Below are positions 16,929 to 25,622 of a stretch of 64,000 nt of DNA, one piece after another. Source of the DNA: Bacillus thuringiensis (GTDB taxonomy: Bacteria; Bacillota; Bacilli; Bacillales; Bacillaceae_G); assembly GCF_014932895.1 (NCBI RefSeq), contig NZ_JACYOF010000007.1:1-64000 (forward strand). Reading direction: 5' to 3'. The first letter of the stretch is position 1; the number at the start of each line of letters is the position of its first letter. The position numbers and the translations under genes are program-made. The notes under the pieces were generated by a model. The model saw only the letters and a program-made list of their open reading frames with translations, did no database searches and was not told the DNA's origin.

Positions 16929-16965
16929 GGGTATCGCCAGTATTTCGGAAAAAAACCACTTCAAG
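16928..16965 (+). repeat. Solo Tn4430-like 38-bp terminal repeat
   Basis: GGGGTATCGCCAGTATTTCG then GAAAAAAACCACTTCAAG is close to the Tn4430 repeat as I remember it (GGGGTACCGCCAGCATTTCG, then GAAAAAAACCACGCTAAG). It opens to the right, but no transposase or partner end follows, so it is a remnant. Confidence 0.7.
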
Positions 16966-17546
16966 AGTATGCAAGATTTTATACAATTTTTTGGGTAATC
17001 TAGTAACAAACGAAAACCCTAAAATCGTGCCAAGGCAGGAATGTATAAAATAATGCATAGAATCAAACAAAAAGAAAACACACAAACCCAATTTTATCAA
17101 AGATTTGTGCGCTTTTCTTGCTATCGATAATAAGTGATTATGTTAACTTTACATGAATATAATATTCATAATCTGCTACATGATACATTCTGATAAAATG
17201 AAATAAAAAATTACTGCAAGGGGATGGTCGATTGAGCAAAAAAAGGTTATTGGGTGTTTTTGCCCATCCCCTCGAAAAGGGGGAATAAGAAAAATATATC
17301 GTGAAAAATCCGTATAAATAAGGGTTTTGGGTTACTTTTAAAAAATATATATTTCAAAATGTATACAATTACATTGGCGTGTTTCAAATGTTATTAAGTT
17401 GTATTTTTGAAACGGAAAATTCTAGTTTTTTAGCTATGTCATAAAGTGTACTTTTTGACATAGTGTATAAATTTAGCTAATTCCCCCTTTTCGGGGATTT
17501 GGGCAAAAACACCCATGTATACTTTAAAATGTGAGGTGAAGAAATT
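16966..17546. other. Intergenic with a 263-bp inverted-repeat unit
   Basis: No gene. 17118-17168 holds a motif (ATTATGTTAACTTTACATGAAT) that recurs at 44325-44343. 17252-17514 is a MITE-like unit described separately. Confidence 0.4.
17252..17514. mobile_element. 263-bp MITE-like unit with 35-bp inverted ends
   Basis: The left arm 17252-17286 (GGGTGTTTTTGCCCA ... GAAAAGGGGGAAT) and right arm 17480-17514 are inverted copies that differ only in the middle. The interior is AT-rich and non-coding. No clear target duplication. Alternatively a very large hairpin in the leader of the CPBP gene 32 bases downstream. Confidence 0.5.
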
Positions 17547-18347
17547 GTGACAGACAAAAAAATCACAGTACAATTTACGATGCTGACATTTTGCATAGCC
17601 TATCTTGTGTCAGGTGCTTTGATTGCTCTTGGGCAATTCGGATATTCGGTTCACAATTGGGTTCACTCGTTACAGCAATTCGGGATGAATATCCCTTTTG
17701 CAATCTATATTTTGTCGCCCGCTATTGCTTCATATATCGTTCTAAAGAAAAATAACAAAATAGCAGGTTTCAAGGAATGGTTGAGAACTGTTTTTTATGT
17801 CAAAAATAGCATATCTCTCTATTTGTTCGTTGTTGCAGGACTTGCACTGTATTTTTTGATACATATTGCAGTTTCAGGCCGCACGGAAATGGTGCTTCCA
17901 TTTTATACGTTCTTCCTTTCCCTGCTTGGTAATCTTTTTATCGGTGGCTTGGAGGAAGCTGGCTGGATGTACATATTGCAGCCTGAGCTTGACAAAAAAT
18001 ACGGTTTTGTTTTGTCTTCTGTTTTTGTTGGAATCATTTGGATTTTATGGCATATCCCTCTCTTCTTCATTCCGGGGACGAATCACGGAGAGGGACTCAT
18101 TAACTTTTGGATGTTTGCAGTTCAACTCATTGCGTTTCGGTTTTTCAACGGGGCAATCTACAAAATATCAGGGAAAGGCCGTGTGTTTATGTGCGTATTA
18201 TTCCACACCATGTTCAATGCGGCATCCCCCATCTTCGGCACCATGACTATGACTTGGGCGGGAACCATTGCCGCAAATGCTGTGATTGTTCTTGTTTCAA
18301 TTGTAACCGTTGTGATATACAACAAAAAGAACAGGCGAATAGTATAA
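17547..18347 (+). CDS. CPBP-family intramembrane protease
   Basis: 266 aa from GTG 17547 behind GAGGTGAAG, about eight membrane segments. CPBP motifs: GGLEEAGWMYIL (Glu-Glu), IIWILWHIPLFF (His) and VLFHTMFNAASP (His). Probably a membrane protease or self-immunity-type protein. The base composition looks more G+C-rich than neighbouring genes, which suggests separate acquisition. Single gene, followed by repeated non-coding motifs. Confidence 0.8.
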   Translation: MTDKKITVQFTMLTFCIAYLVSGALIALGQFGYSVHNWVHSLQQFGMNIPFAIYILSPAIASYIVLKKNNKIAGFKEWLRTVFYVKNSISLYLFVVAGLALYFLIHIAVSGRTEMVLPFYTFFLSLLGNLFIGGLEEAGWMYILQPELDKKYGFVLSSVFVGIIWILWHIPLFFIPGTNHGEGLINFWMFAVQLIAFRFFNGAIYKISGKGRVFMCVLFHTMFNAASPIFGTMTMTWAGTIAANAVIVLVSIVTVVIYNKKNRRIV

Positions 18348-19151
18348 GCATAATCCGTGTTCGTCAAATTCCAGTTTGTTGAATAGCCGTTTACATAAAC
18401 GAAACGTCTTTGCAGGAGTGGCCAAGCCACGACTACATGAATAGCCCCCATTATCTAACAGGGGTGCAAATTAACCTATAATTCCCCTTTCTGAAAGAAA
18501 TGTGATTAACATCAATGTATAAGATTGTGAAATGTTGTACTTAAAGTAACGGGTAGCTTTTGTGGAAAATCTGGCTGCCATTTCGGCGGCTTTTCTTAAA
18601 ACGGGTGCTATAGTTGAAAAAGAAGTGATTTTAGGATAGAGATCCTATTTTAGTTATTCCATTAAAGGGCGCTTTAATTGAGTAATGAAAAAAGCTTAAT
18701 TTCTTCGCATTAAATTGAGAAATTAGGCTTTTTAATATTGAAATTTCCTTAACGTTGTAAATTCGCATTTTCCTGACGCTACCCCAGATAGAGGAATTGA
18801 AGTTGAATTCACATAAAATTGAGGAAAAAATAGAGTATTATAAAAAACTAGAGATAACGCAGAAACAACATTCTTAATACATCTCTCAAGTTTTTTTCTT
18901 CCTATAACGAATTTTATGTACAGAGATAATAAAGTTGTTCAATTTACAATAAAGTCGTTTAAAACATAATAAAGTCGTTTAAAACATAATAAAGTTGTTT
19001 TAAACGACTTTATTATGTTATTCAACAATTGGGCCAGATTGTGAAATAAGAAAGGACTCTTGAGGATCATTCTTGAAATTGTAAGTTATTCCTTTAAAGG
19101 GAAAATCGGAGTTAAGATTACACGGTAGAATCATGAAAGGGGTATTCCTGT
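18348..19151. other. Repeat-rich intergenic region
   Basis: No gene. ACGGGTGCTATAGTTGAAAA at 18601 and AAAGGGCGCTTTAATTGAGT at 18664 are two copies of a motif that recurs after later genes (19872, 21168, 22320). 18928-19030 holds 20-bp tandem repeats described separately. GCTGCC ATTTC GGCGGC at 18573-18590 is a terminator-like hairpin. Confidence 0.5.
18928..19030. repeat. 20-bp tandem repeats plus an inverted copy
   Basis: Units AATAAAGTYGTTYAAWWYAY at 18928, 18948, 18968 and 18988; the last pairs with an inverted copy (TAAACGACTTTATTATGTT) to make a hairpin. Related copies at 19905 (inverted), about 20030 (inverted) and 37598-37657 (three diverged direct units). Confidence 0.75.
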
Positions 19152-19778
19152 ATGTTACCAATGGATAAACCTGGACAAATTGTTATTATGAACGGTACTC
19201 CTAGATCTGGGAAATCCAGCATCGCCGCTGTAATCCAGAGCACGTTTAAAGGTGTATGGATGAACTTAGGAGTAGATGGGTTCATGCAAATGACCCCAGA
19301 ACGCTATCAGCCCGGTATTGGATTACGTCCTGGTGGCGAGCGACCCGATATTGAGCCCTTGGTTATACTTATGTATAAAGCCATGTATGAGTCTATTGCT
19401 GCACACAGTCGTTTAGGGATAAACGTCGTAGTTGATGTTGGTCATCATGAGAATTATTCCGTCTCACGGAGAATTCTGCCCGAATGTGCACGGATACTAA
19501 AAGAACTGCCAGTTATGTTTGTGGGGGTACATTGTCCAATTGAAATTATTATGAAACGACGGATAGAAACATGGAAAGTTGGTTACTCAGAAGATGGCTC
19601 AATCCCATTACCAGTCAAACTATGGCAAGAGTCCATCCATGAGCCCGGTATTTATGACTTAGAAATCGATACTTCAGTACTAAAACCTGAAGAGTGTGCT
19701 AATTTAATTCGCTTGAGGCTTGAAAATGGTCCACCCCCGACAGCATTTCAATTAATTGAACACATGGGAACTGGCTAA
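19152..19778 (+). CDS. Chloramphenicol-phosphotransferase-like kinase
   Basis: 208 aa; ATG 19152 with GAAAGGGG upstream (ATG 19161 also possible). Walker A GTPRSGKSS at residues 15-23, then GVDGFMQMTPERY with the Asp that acts in CPT-family phosphotransferases, NVVVDVGHH, and the lid segment MKRRIETWKVG. CPT of Streptomyces venezuelae phosphorylates the chloramphenicol primary hydroxyl; most homologues act on unknown substrates. It is a soluble cytoplasmic enzyme and could be an antibiotic-modifying enzyme, by inference. Single gene in a run of enzyme-only modules. Confidence 0.75.
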   Translation: MLPMDKPGQIVIMNGTPRSGKSSIAAVIQSTFKGVWMNLGVDGFMQMTPERYQPGIGLRPGGERPDIEPLVILMYKAMYESIAAHSRLGINVVVDVGHHENYSVSRRILPECARILKELPVMFVGVHCPIEIIMKRRIETWKVGYSEDGSIPLPVKLWQESIHEPGIYDLEIDTSVLKPEECANLIRLRLENGPPPTAFQLIEHMGTG

Positions 19779-20272
19779 TGCTTTGTTATGGCACGGATTA
19801 CAGCATAAACCGCGGTTTTTCTATGAATCAGGTGATTATTTCACTCTGATATTGTAGATTAATCTTCCACTAAAGGGCGCTATTGTTGAATAAACCTTAG
19901 AGTTTTAAACGACTTTATTGTTATATTTTTGAGTACAGTGAAGTATCTTATATCGAAAATTAAACAACTATATTTTAACCCCGTCCTAAATTTAGAACGG
20001 GGTTATGCTTGTTTTAAGTTTTAAAATTAAATAACTTTATTGTCTTTTTACAATATAACATTTTTTCTTGCCCTGTTAGCAGTAATTTTAGTATCACTAT
20101 GGATAGATTACTTTTAAAATCTTACTTCCGAGAATGAGACATTATGTTAACCGAGCGTGTATATGGTATACATTGTTTCTTGTTCAATTAACTGGCAGTT
20201 TAGTTATATAAATAATTGGATATTTGTGGTAATGTGAAGGTGAATGAGAGAAGAATTTATGGAGGTTACTCT
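19779..20272. other. Intergenic with repeated module motifs
   Basis: AAAGGGCGCTATTGTTGAAT at 19872 and an inverted 20-bp tandem-repeat unit at 19905. 19979-20006 is a terminator-like hairpin (AACCCCGTCC / GGACGGGGTT type around TAAATTTAGA). 20141-20171 holds TTATGTTAACCGAGCGTGTA TATGGTATACA, which recurs at 21307-21337 before the next gene. Confidence 0.45.
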
Positions 20273-21109
20273 ATGGACTACAATCTTTTTAGAACTTTAC
20301 CAGAAATATCAAATCCTAAATACATTGTATTTAGTGATTTTGATGAAACGTACTTTCCTCACCAATTAACCGCCGAACGAAAAAGTCAAATACAAGCATT
20401 AGAACAGACTATTGTAGAAAAAAGTAGGGTTTCTGGTTTACTTTTTGGCTTGGTAACGGGTAGTGACATTGAGGCTGTTCTTGAAAAAATGAAGAGAGGT
20501 GGATTTCAGTATCTTCCTCATTTTATTGCAAGTAATTTGGGAACAGAAATTCATTATTTCAACAAGTTAAAACAAGGTGAAATTGATGAAGAATGGCTTA
20601 GCAGGTTTGATAATGGTAATTACCATCCCGATAAAATAAAAGAAATAGTTGATTTGTTAGCTTCTAAAAATATTGCTTTAGATAGCCAATCAAAGATGGG
20701 TGCATCAAAATACAAAAGCAATTACTACTATTTCTGCAAGAATAAAGAGGACGATCAATTAAACCTTAACCATATTAGACAAGTTGCTAGTGATTTTAAA
20801 ATTAGTATAAACATCAATCAATGTAATCCTTTGGCTGGAGACCCAGAGAATGCATATGATATTGATTTTATCCCTTTAGGGACTGGAAAAGACGAGATTG
20901 TGAGATATATATTAGCAAAATTTAAGATAGACCGACAAAATGCAATTGCCTTCGGTGATAGTGGTAATGACTTAAAAATGTTACAGGCTGTAAAATTCGG
21001 TTATTTACTTGAGAATGCTACAAGTGAGGCGAGAAATGGACATGGACGTTTAACCATAGGTTCTTATTCAGAAGGAATACTTAACACCATTAAAGAGCTA
21101 GTTGTGTAG
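20273..21109 (+). CDS. ntdB: NtdB-like HAD phosphatase (kanosamine-6-phosphate phosphatase family)
   Basis: 278 aa; ATG 20273 is behind GGAGG, which decides against the frame start at 20216. HAD motif I is FSDFDETYFPH (nucleophile and acid Asp), motif II is LVTGSD, motif IV is IAFGDSGNDLKML. The order and the phrases PHFIASNLGTEI and NPLAGDPENAYDIDFIPLGT match my recollection of B. subtilis NtdB along its whole length. NtdB removes phosphate from kanosamine 6-phosphate in the ntdABC pathway; ntdA and ntdC are absent here, so the role may differ (a sugar-phosphate phosphatase is safe). Confidence 0.75.
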   Translation: MDYNLFRTLPEISNPKYIVFSDFDETYFPHQLTAERKSQIQALEQTIVEKSRVSGLLFGLVTGSDIEAVLEKMKRGGFQYLPHFIASNLGTEIHYFNKLKQGEIDEEWLSRFDNGNYHPDKIKEIVDLLASKNIALDSQSKMGASKYKSNYYYFCKNKEDDQLNLNHIRQVASDFKISININQCNPLAGDPENAYDIDFIPLGTGKDEIVRYILAKFKIDRQNAIAFGDSGNDLKMLQAVKFGYLLENATSEARNGHGRLTIGSYSEGILNTIKELVV

Positions 21110-21465
21110 TAGTGATTGGAACCATTTTTATAAGTTTTTAAATTAAGTGGTCTTTGTTTGTGAAACAAACGGGTGCTAATGTTAAATAAACAAGATACAT
21201 TGACTTCCGCCAACGAGAATTATGTGAATACAAAATCCCTCCAAATCACTTAGCTGGAGGGTATTTTTATAGACTTCTAGATACATTGAATTCCAATAAT
21301 AAGACGTTATGTTAACCGAATATGTATATGGTATACAAGAAATACTTCTTTACTATCGCATTATTTAAATGGTAAAATTTAGAAAAATAGGCGAGGGTGA
21401 GTTCAGTGGACAATTTATTTTTAATTTAAAATCTTTTATTTTGTCTTAGAAAGGTGTAGATTTTT
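21110..21465. other. Intergenic with repeated module motifs
   Basis: AACGGGTGCTAATGTTAAAT at 21168, ACTTCCGCCAACGAGAATTA at 21203 (recurs at 22356), a hairpin CCCTCCA/TGGAGGG at about 21238-21260, and the TTATGTTAACCGA ... GTATATGGTATACA repeat at 21307-21337. No gene. Confidence 0.45.
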
Positions 21466-22317
21466 TTGAATACAAAATTAATCATAGTAGAAGGGCTTCC
21501 TGGTTTTGGGAAATCCACCACTGCAAACTTGCTTTACGATATTCTAATTGAAAAAAATATTGACGTTGAGTTATTTCTTGAAGGGAATCCAGACCACCCT
21601 GCTGATTATGATGGGGTATCTTGTTTTGATAAAAGTGAATTCAAAAGTTTATTAGTGAATAGTGGTGATTTTAGGGAAGTAATTAGTGATAGAGTCACGA
21701 AGCGAGGAAACAATTATTTATTGCCATATAAAAAAATTAAAAATGAATACAGATCTAATTTTCCTGAAAGTTTATTAAATATCATTTTCAAAAATGATAT
21801 TTATGAATTACCGCTAGAAAGGAATATTGAATTAATAACTGAAAAATGGAGGGATTTTGTTGAAATAGCCAACAACGAAAATAAAACCTATATTTTTGAA
21901 TGTTGCTTCATACAAAATCCATTAACAATCGGAATGGTTAAATATGGTGAAAAAAAAGAAAAAGTTATAAGTTATATTAATGCATTAGCGAAAATCATAG
22001 AGAAATTAAATCCAGTATTGTTTTATATAGAACAAGATGATTTGGAATTCTCATTCAGAAAGGTATTTAATGAAAGAGCAAAAGAATGGTCTGCTGGATT
22101 TATTGAGTATTATACAAATCAAGGGTATGGGAAAATGAAAGGCTATCACGGTTTAGACGGAACAATTAAAGTTTTAGAAGCAAGAAGAGATATTGAAAGA
22201 GGAATATTTGATATGTTAAATATAAAAAAGACAAAAATTGATAATTCACAGTATGAAGCTATCAAATATAAGTCAATGATAATTGAAAAATTGGAATCAC
22301 TTGAATTTCTAGATTAA
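21466..22317 (+). CDS. P-loop kinase-like protein (283 aa)
   Basis: TTG 21466 behind AGAAAGGTG. Walker A motif EGLPGFGKST at residues 9-18 with the adenylate/thymidylate-kinase-like fold start MNTKLIIVEG, then TYIFECCFIQNP as the likely Walker B strand. The remaining sequence is mainly charged helices. Found in Bacillus genomes next to antibiotic-modification-type genes but of unknown substrate. Single-gene module with repeated motifs on both sides. Confidence 0.65.
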   Translation: MNTKLIIVEGLPGFGKSTTANLLYDILIEKNIDVELFLEGNPDHPADYDGVSCFDKSEFKSLLVNSGDFREVISDRVTKRGNNYLLPYKKIKNEYRSNFPESLLNIIFKNDIYELPLERNIELITEKWRDFVEIANNENKTYIFECCFIQNPLTIGMVKYGEKKEKVISYINALAKIIEKLNPVLFYIEQDDLEFSFRKVFNERAKEWSAGFIEYYTNQGYGKMKGYHGLDGTIKVLEARRDIERGIFDMLNIKKTKIDNSQYEAIKYKSMIIEKLESLEFLD

Positions 22318-22481
22318 TGTAGTGCTTTAATTGAGCAAGAAACTAAGAATTTTTAACTTCCGCCAACGGTAATTATGTAAATGAGCTGTCCATATGGACA
22401 GCTCATTGTATTTTTTGCTTAGCTTGGTTTTTTTCCTAAATGCTAGCGGTACCCTTTTTTAAAGAAGCAAATCTATTAATT
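22318..22481. other. Module end with terminator hairpin
   Basis: A diverged copy of the GGGCGCT-type motif (GTGCTTTAATTGAGCAAG) at 22322, ACTTCCGCCAACGGTAATTA at 22356, and a perfect terminator palindrome ATGAGCTGTCC/GGACAGCTCAT (22381-22406) before a T tract. Confidence 0.55.
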
Positions 22482-22655
22482 TCAAGATACTTTAGGATTT
22501 TTAGAAACAATGTATAAAATTAATACAAAAATAAATAACGAAATGCTAACTACACCAGTTACCGCCTCATTACTTACTGTATAATTTACAATAGTAATAA
22601 TAAATAAACAAAGAGCACCTATTAATGCTAACTTTTCTTTTATAAATTTAAGCAT
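22482..22655 (-). CDS. 57-aa membrane protein with two helices
   Basis: Minus-strand frame from ATG 22655, preceded by AGAAGGAGGGAC, a strong ribosome binding site. The protein begins MLKFIKEKLALIGALCLF, has helices at about residues 9-26 and 32-50, and ends SKNPKVS. Short length and two helices are all that can be said. The strong site and clean stop make it a likely real gene. Confidence 0.6.
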   Translation of the reverse strand: MLKFIKEKLALIGALCLFIITIVNYTVSNEAVTGVVSISLFIFVLILYIVSKNPKVS

Positions 22656-22813
22656 AAAAGTCCCTCCTTCTATATAATATCAAAAATAGAAAAATGTCGT
22701 ACATATGTGTGTTGTGTTGAGAAATGCATTATTAAAAAATTGTATATCTTTATTCTCCCTTTTCCCTTTATATTTGTTGTATGATAAAAGAAAGACATAG
22801 AGAGGTGATTTAA

Positions 22814-23413
22814 TTGGAAAAATCAAAATTTTTCTTTCCACTTCTTTTTTCTTCATTAATGTTAATAAGCTCTTGTCAGCAAATTGATAATGTGGAAGCT
22901 TCGCAAAGTGAGGGTTCTAGAGTGTTGGATACGGTTCAAAATGTAGTCAATGATAAAAATCTTCTTAGCGCTACGGTAGATGATGCCGCAAAGTTTTTAG
23001 ATCTTAGAATATCTGATACAGAAACACCTAAAAAAGTTGAAGAAAAAATTGATAAAGAATTAAAAAAGAAAAAGATCACATCTTATACAATTAATATTGT
23101 CCAAGAAGACGTTAAATTGGCAAAAAAAGAACATAGATGGGAATTGTTTAGTTTTAATCTTATAGCTGATTTATTCAGTAAACCAGAGTATAAAGGAACT
23201 ACCATAACAAATAATAGAATAGATTTAAACAATCCTGTTACGCTTACGATTAATACCCCTATAGTTGGAAATGACTCAAGTGCAAAGGAAAATGCAAAAA
23301 AACTTGAACAAGATATAAATAATGCTATGAAAACCGATGAGAATAAAAAGTTAGTTAAAGAAGATGCGTATACGATTCAAATTTATAATAGCGATAATCA
23401 GTTAATAAATTAG
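22814..23413 (+). CDS. Predicted lipoprotein (199 aa)
   Basis: TTG 22814 behind AGAGGTGAT. Signal peptide with lipobox LISSC (Cys 21) predicts a diacylglyceryl anchor on the outer membrane face. The mature part is charged, with a Lys-rich helix (ETPKKVEEKIDKELKKKK) followed by beta-type segments and TINTPIVGNDSSAKENAKK. No known domain. Convergent with a broken secreted-protein gene, sharing a bidirectional terminator. Confidence 0.65.
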   Translation: MEKSKFFFPLLFSSLMLISSCQQIDNVEASQSEGSRVLDTVQNVVNDKNLLSATVDDAAKFLDLRISDTETPKKVEEKIDKELKKKKITSYTINIVQEDVKLAKKEHRWELFSFNLIADLFSKPEYKGTTITNNRIDLNNPVTLTINTPIVGNDSSAKENAKKLEQDINNAMKTDENKKLVKEDAYTIQIYNSDNQLIN

Positions 23414-23421
23414 ATTTTAAT

Positions 23422-23472
23422 AAAGAACATAAAAAAGACCAGGGGGATTACCTGGTTCTTTTTATGTTCTTT
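23422..23472. terminator. Bidirectional terminator
   Basis: AAAGAACATAAAAA-AGA-CCAGG pairs with CCTGG-TTC-TTTTTATGTTCTTT; serves both convergent genes. Confidence 0.75.
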
Positions 23473-24067
23473 ATTGATGGAATACTACTCCGCTATCTAT
23501 AGTGATTTTTCCACCGCCGCGATTAATAAGTTTAATACTAAAGTAATCCATCCCACCTGTAAGATGACCTGTTGGAATATTTAACCCTTCTGTAAATTCG
23601 CCTCTAGCTATAGCTTCTCCCCATGGGGTATTACCTACGTATAATCCTACAGCTAAATCCCTAACATATTTACTTGTCTCTACAGCAACACTTTGAGGTT
23701 TTTTAAATTCTACTCCATTTCTAACCCAAACGTACCCGCCGAAAGATGCACCAGGGAAAGAAGTTGTTTTTAAGGCTAAAGGATTAATTGTATTATTTTG
23801 AGCTCCAATTAGAGGCGTAGACGAAAGCTGTGGATTGAATTGAGCCAGTTCTTCTTTATTATAAACTTTAACTAAATTTTGATCTTTATCATAAATTTCA
23901 ATTTTAAAATCTTCGCTGACTTGTGTTTATGATAAATTTATCTGTTCATAATTAACATTTTTAGCAGGAAGTGTTGTCGGTTCTTCTGCAAATGCAGAAG
24001 TTGAAGGGATCATAACCCCCAATGCTAAAGCTCCTACACCTAATTTTCCTAGTTTCTTTTTCAACAT
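23471..24067 (-). pseudogene. Secreted protein gene with an in-frame stop
   Basis: The minus-strand frame starts at ATG 24067 (MLKKKLGKLGVGALALG, Ala-x-Ala site SAFA near residue 27) and reads through to the stop at 23471, about 198 codons, except for a TAA at 23927-23929. The downstream part (FGGYVWVRNGVEFKK, GNTPWGEAIARGEF, GHLTGGMDYFSIKLINRGGG) is well preserved in frame. One nonsense change is the only damage seen, so the loss is recent or a sequencing error. Ends with KITIDSGVVFHQ. Function unknown. Confidence 0.7.
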
Positions 24068-24235
24068 ACTATCATTCTCCCATTCATATTTTTTTATAAT
24101 ATAAAAAGTTGAGATAGTATGTGTTTCCTAGATAGTCTTACATCCCTTAAGACAATCATACATTAATCGGAATTATTTAGGAATATTCTTACAAAATTTC
24201 CTATAAATTGAAAAGTGATGACAACAGCCTAATTA

Positions 24236-25505
24236 GGGGTACAGCCGAGATACGTGTAAAAATAGGTCATAGGCTTACTTTTATTTCCACCTATGACCTA
24301 TTGAGTTTATAAAAGGATTACTTCTTCTATTGATTCATTTATTGGAAAAACCGAAAGTTTTAAAATCTCTCTATTACATATTTATTTTTGGAAAAATAGC
24401 CTAACTCCAAATACTAATAATACTGTGCCAGTAATACCCTCTATTGTCCGGTTCACCTTTTCTTTTCTTAAAAAAGTTCTTAATTGACGTATTAGAGAGA
24501 TATAAAGTAAATACCATATTGCTGTCAAAGTCGTAAATGTGAGTCCCAACAAAAGAAATTGGAAGAAATGACTTTGATTACTCACAATAAATTGGGGTAG
24601 AAAACTAAGGAAAAATACAGCCGTTTTTGGGTTTAAGATTGCCGTGGTAAATCCTTGTCTAAAACTTTTAACCGTTCCAATATCCTTAGAGTTTATTTCC
24701 ACTGAACCTGACATATCTTCTTTTTTAGAAAAGGCACCTTTAATTGACTTTACAGCTAAATAAATTAAATAAAATGCCCCAGCATATTTTATTAATGTAA
24801 ATAGCATAGCAAATTTCATTAATATAGCAGAGAGTCCTAGTGTAGCCATTATTGTATGAATCATCATTCCAGATACCGTTCCTAAGACGGTCTTTATCCC
24901 ACCATTTCTACCATGAGAGATAGTGTTTTTTGTAACTAAAGCAAAACCGGGACCAGGCATCATTATAATAAGGAGTGCTGTAAGGATAAATAGCAAATAA
25001 TTTTCCATGTTCTGGTATTTCCTTTCTGATTTTTAGTTTCGCTTATAGTATAGCTTTTTTCCTTAAAACATTAAATATAAAAAGTGTGATCAGGATAGTA
25101 TCATGAAACTTTCAAGGTGTTGTAATTGAATTATAGAGGGCTTCACTTGAATAATGTTCTTCTGTAAATGAGCGTTTTAATGGAATGCCAATTACATAAA
25201 TAATCAGATTCTTGTATGAAAGGATAACTCAATTAAATAAATTAAGAGCGTTTTTTAATCACTTTTTCTCGGAACACTTTTAATTTTCTTTCGTTTATCG
25301 AGGGTATTAGTATCAACTTGACCAAACATTATCCAAAAACTACATTGATAAAACACACAGCAAAGCTATGCATACATTTTCTTTGGACAATTAGCTAAAT
25401 ATCATCTAATCTGTAATTTTATGGGAATATAATAGTTGATTTCAAACTGATTGGAAATAAAAGTAAGCCTATGGCCTATTTTTACACGTATCTCGGCTGT
25501 ACTCC
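24236..25505. mobile_element. Cassette C1: 53-bp inverted ends with a LysE exporter
   Basis: The left end 24236-24288 (GGGGTACAGCCGAGATACGT ... TTACTTTTATTTCC) and right end 25453-25505 are inverted copies with two mismatches in 53. Only one gene, a LysE-type exporter, is enclosed, and no transposase. The same ends bound cassette C2 at 37194-39770 with other genes. GGGG termini and ~53-bp length recall Tn3-family elements such as Tn5401, reported with 53-bp ends; the identity is unverified. The right end is overlapped by an IS231-type end (CATGCCCATCAAGCTAAG at 25505), so the outer flank cannot be compared. Confidence 0.7.
24382..25008 (-). CDS. LysE/RhtB-family amino-acid exporter
   Basis: 208 aa with about six membrane helices. 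The family signature is at the N-terminus, MMPGPGFALVTKNTISHGRNGG, and ILNPKTAVFFLSFLPQF follows in the second half. LysE/RhtB proteins export amino acids or small amides by proton exchange; the substrate cannot be read. Start ATG 25008 is behind AGAAAGGAAAT. Sole gene of cassette C1. Confidence 0.8.
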   Translation of the reverse strand: MENYLLFILTALLIIMMPGPGFALVTKNTISHGRNGGIKTVLGTVSGMMIHTIMATLGLSAILMKFAMLFTLIKYAGAFYLIYLAVKSIKGAFSKKEDMSGSVEINSKDIGTVKSFRQGFTTAILNPKTAVFFLSFLPQFIVSNQSHFFQFLLLGLTFTTLTAIWYLLYISLIRQLRTFLRKEKVNRTIEGITGTVLLVFGVRLFFQK

Positions 25506-25622
25506 ATGCCCATCAAGCTAAGATTTTCAGAAACTTGTGGAATGAATATGTTTGGTTATTCGGTAGTATCGCTGTAAAGTATGTATTAATAATATATTAT
25601 GTCTAGAAAAGGAGATTGGTTT
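25009..25622. other. Intergenic: cassette end and IS231-type end
   Basis: Contains the right end of cassette C1, then the IS231-type end CATGCCCATCAAGCTAAG at 25505-25522 pointing right without a close partner. AGGGCTTCACTTGAATAATG at 25137 weakly resembles the module motif. No gene. Confidence 0.45.

Noticed and set aside
18928-19030. Plasmid replication iterons
   Set aside because: No replication protein is adjacent, and the repeats are partly inverted and found also inside cassette C2.
17547-22480. Integron with attC sites
   Set aside because: Repeated motifs follow single genes, but no integrase of the integron type is present and the motifs do not show attC-type folding by eye.
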